DNA of 62,628 nt, taken from NCBI GenBank assembly GCA_017448355.1, contig JAFSLQ010000057.1, positions 1-62,628 of the forward strand, written 5' to 3'. Below the pieces are notes generated by a model, which saw only the letters and a program-made list of their open reading frames with translations, ran no database searches and was not told where the DNA came from. This DNA is from Clostridia bacterium (GTDB lineage Bacteria; Bacillota; Clostridia; Christensenellales; Borkfalkiaceae). The translations under genes and the position numbers were made by a program. Shown here in pieces: positions 61,543 through 62,628 of this stretch; position 1 is the stretch's first letter; each line of letters opens with the position of its first letter.

Positions 61543-62628
61543 ATGAACGCATTTAACGAAATGCCGAAAACCGGCAAAGTGGCATTTGAAAACTGGAAGG
61601 CACTAAGCTCCAAACCATACGATAAACACACCGCTTCTCCGTACACCAAAACTCGCGCAATATTAGCGAACGGTACGGAATTCGAAGCGGTTTCTTTTTT
61701 GCACCAGTTAAACCGCCATTGTCTCAACAACGAAATTCGCAGAACGGCGGCGGAAGTAAGACGACAGGAACAGCAACAGCAAAAAAGGCTGTCTTCGTTA
61801 AAGCCGATTGACGAAACTATTTTGGAAACGACTATCGCTTACGAACAGATAGCGGTGGACTTGACCGCAGATTTAGCAAAAAGAGAAAAAAATCCGCTTG
61901 TTAAAGCGCAACTCGATTTCGCGCTTTTAGAAGACTTTGACCACTTATACCGTTTTTCTAACCTTTTAGACTTAGAAGAAGGGATAAAGGGCGATAAACT
62001 CGTCGGTTATTATACCGAAATCACACCCGGAAGACCGACGATAGCCGAACACCGCCACCCGCACGACGATATTCGCCGCTATATAAACTGTTGGCAGGAC
62101 GATTTAACGACAAGGTTAAACACAATGGTCATAACCGCTGCGGAACAGCAAACGATGAACTATTATATGAATCTCGGCAATTTTTACCACTCGGACGCGG
62201 GCAGAAAACTTTACGCCGAAATTGCTATGATAGAAGAACAGCACGTCTCCGGCTACGGTTCGCTTTTAGACCCGTCCTGCACCTTCTTGGAAAGTTGGGT
62301 GATGCACGAGTATACCGAAGTTTACGTCTATTTATCGCTTGTTGAGACCGAAACCGACGGGCATATTAAAGATATTTATAAACTGCATTTAGAACAGGAA
62401 TTAAACCACTTAAAAATTGCCTGCGACCTTTTGTATAAATACGAAGGCAGGGAGTGGGAACAACTCTTCCGCTACGGTTCGGAGTTTCCGCCGCTTATTA
62501 AACTTCACGAAAATAAAGAGTACGTCAGGGACGTTATGGCGACGGTAAGAAACACCGCGGATAAAACCAAAATCGTGGATATAAATTCCATACCTGACGA
62601 CGCAAATTATTTCAAGTATCAAAAGCAA
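61543..62628 (+). CDS. Ferritin-like diiron protein, cut by the window edge
   Basis: ATG 61543 follows ataaggag; the frame is open for 362 codons to the right edge. The N-terminal 100 residues are Lys/Arg- and Gln-rich (RRQEQQQQKRL). From about 100 onwards there are helical pairs. Two ExxH motifs, EEQH and ELNH, each preceded by a helix with a Glu (AAEQQ and MHEYTE), make a four-helix diiron site as in rubrerythrin-like ferritins. An earlier pair (AYEQI and DFDHLY) looks like a degenerate copy. Function unknown; oxygen or peroxide handling and iron binding are possible. Confidence 0.75.
   Translation, partial: MNAFNEMPKTGKVAFENWKALSSKPYDKHTASPYTKTRAILANGTEFEAVSFLHQLNRHCLNNEIRRTAAEVRRQEQQQQKRLSSLKPIDETILETTIAYEQIAVDLTADLAKREKNPLVKAQLDFALLEDFDHLYRFSNLLDLEEGIKGDKLVGYYTEITPGRPTIAEHRHPHDDIRRYINCWQDDLTTRLNTMVITAAEQQTMNYYMNLGNFYHSDAGRKLYAEIAMIEEQHVSGYGSLLDPSCTFLESWVMHEYTEVYVYLSLVETETDGHIKDIYKLHLEQELNHLKIACDLLYKYEGREWEQLFRYGSEFPPLIKLHENKEYVRDVMATVRNTADKTKIVDINSIPDDANYFKYQKQ

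Overview
The window is about 62.6 kb of chromosomal DNA from a low-to-moderate GC member of the Clostridia. The evidence is the gene set and order (rimP-nusA-ylxR-ylxQ-infB-rbfA-nrnA-truB-ribF, ftsK-rimO-pgsA-cinA-recA-rny), CIRCE heat-shock operators, cdaA, type III glutamine synthetase and Gram-positive ribosome binding sites. It reads like an uncultured gut clostridium of the Christensenellales type, but that placement is inference. Promoters are very regular: nearly all use TTGNNN, 17 bp and TANNAT. Terminators are long, nearly perfect hairpins.

Layout. 1-2230 is the end of an integrated element: the tail of an unknown gene, two small genes (one ribbon-helix-helix-like) and a tyrosine recombinase facing the 3' end of tRNA-Gln(CTG). 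2402-7850 holds a Trk potassium system, formate-tetrahydrofolate ligase and an ATP-grasp enzyme. 7947-8507 is a CIRCE-controlled Hsp20. 8602-17359 is a housekeeping block (ftsK, rimO, pgsA, cinA, recA, rny). 17427-24184 carries glutamine synthetase III, CIRCE-controlled htpG and a MacB-like ABC fusion. 24250-28733 is an accessory stretch: a DUF4037/TPR pair, a lipoprotein divergent from an XRE regulator with repeated operators, and an ECF S component divergent from a truncated MocR regulator.

28772-36102 contains tRNA-Ala(CGC) with a peculiar downstream repeat, a LytS-type kinase with a SARP-type response regulator, a 1388-residue repeat-rich surface protein with an 11-bp-period direct repeat at its promoter, tRNA-Glu(CTC), and a structured minus-strand RNA candidate. 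36112-44235 holds comEC, holA, cdaA with a 43-residue membrane microprotein in the usual place of cdaR, a DUF1015 gene, aspartate kinase and malic enzyme. 44248-44979 is a non-coding patch around tRNA-Ser(GGA) built of partial tRNA copies and repeats. 45032-57245 has a hydrolase, a catalytically dead YugP-like protein, the attenuator-led rimP-to-nfo translation block, an aminopeptidase and efp. 57312-62628 has an SDR, purA, malQ, a VanZ-like protein and a ferritin-like protein that runs off the end.

The most unusual signals are: (i) related hairpin elements, each bounded by direct repeats of tRNA sequence, at tRNA-Ala and tRNA-Ser; (ii) a probable SARP binding site in front of the giant surface protein; (iii) at least four genes whose start codon lies where transcription should begin (leaderless mRNAs); (iv) an unassigned structured RNA divergent from comEC; (v) a microprotein replacing CdaR beside cdaA; and (vi) a terminator-like attenuator in front of rimP-nusA-infB. 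No complete defence system, prophage or CRISPR array is present.
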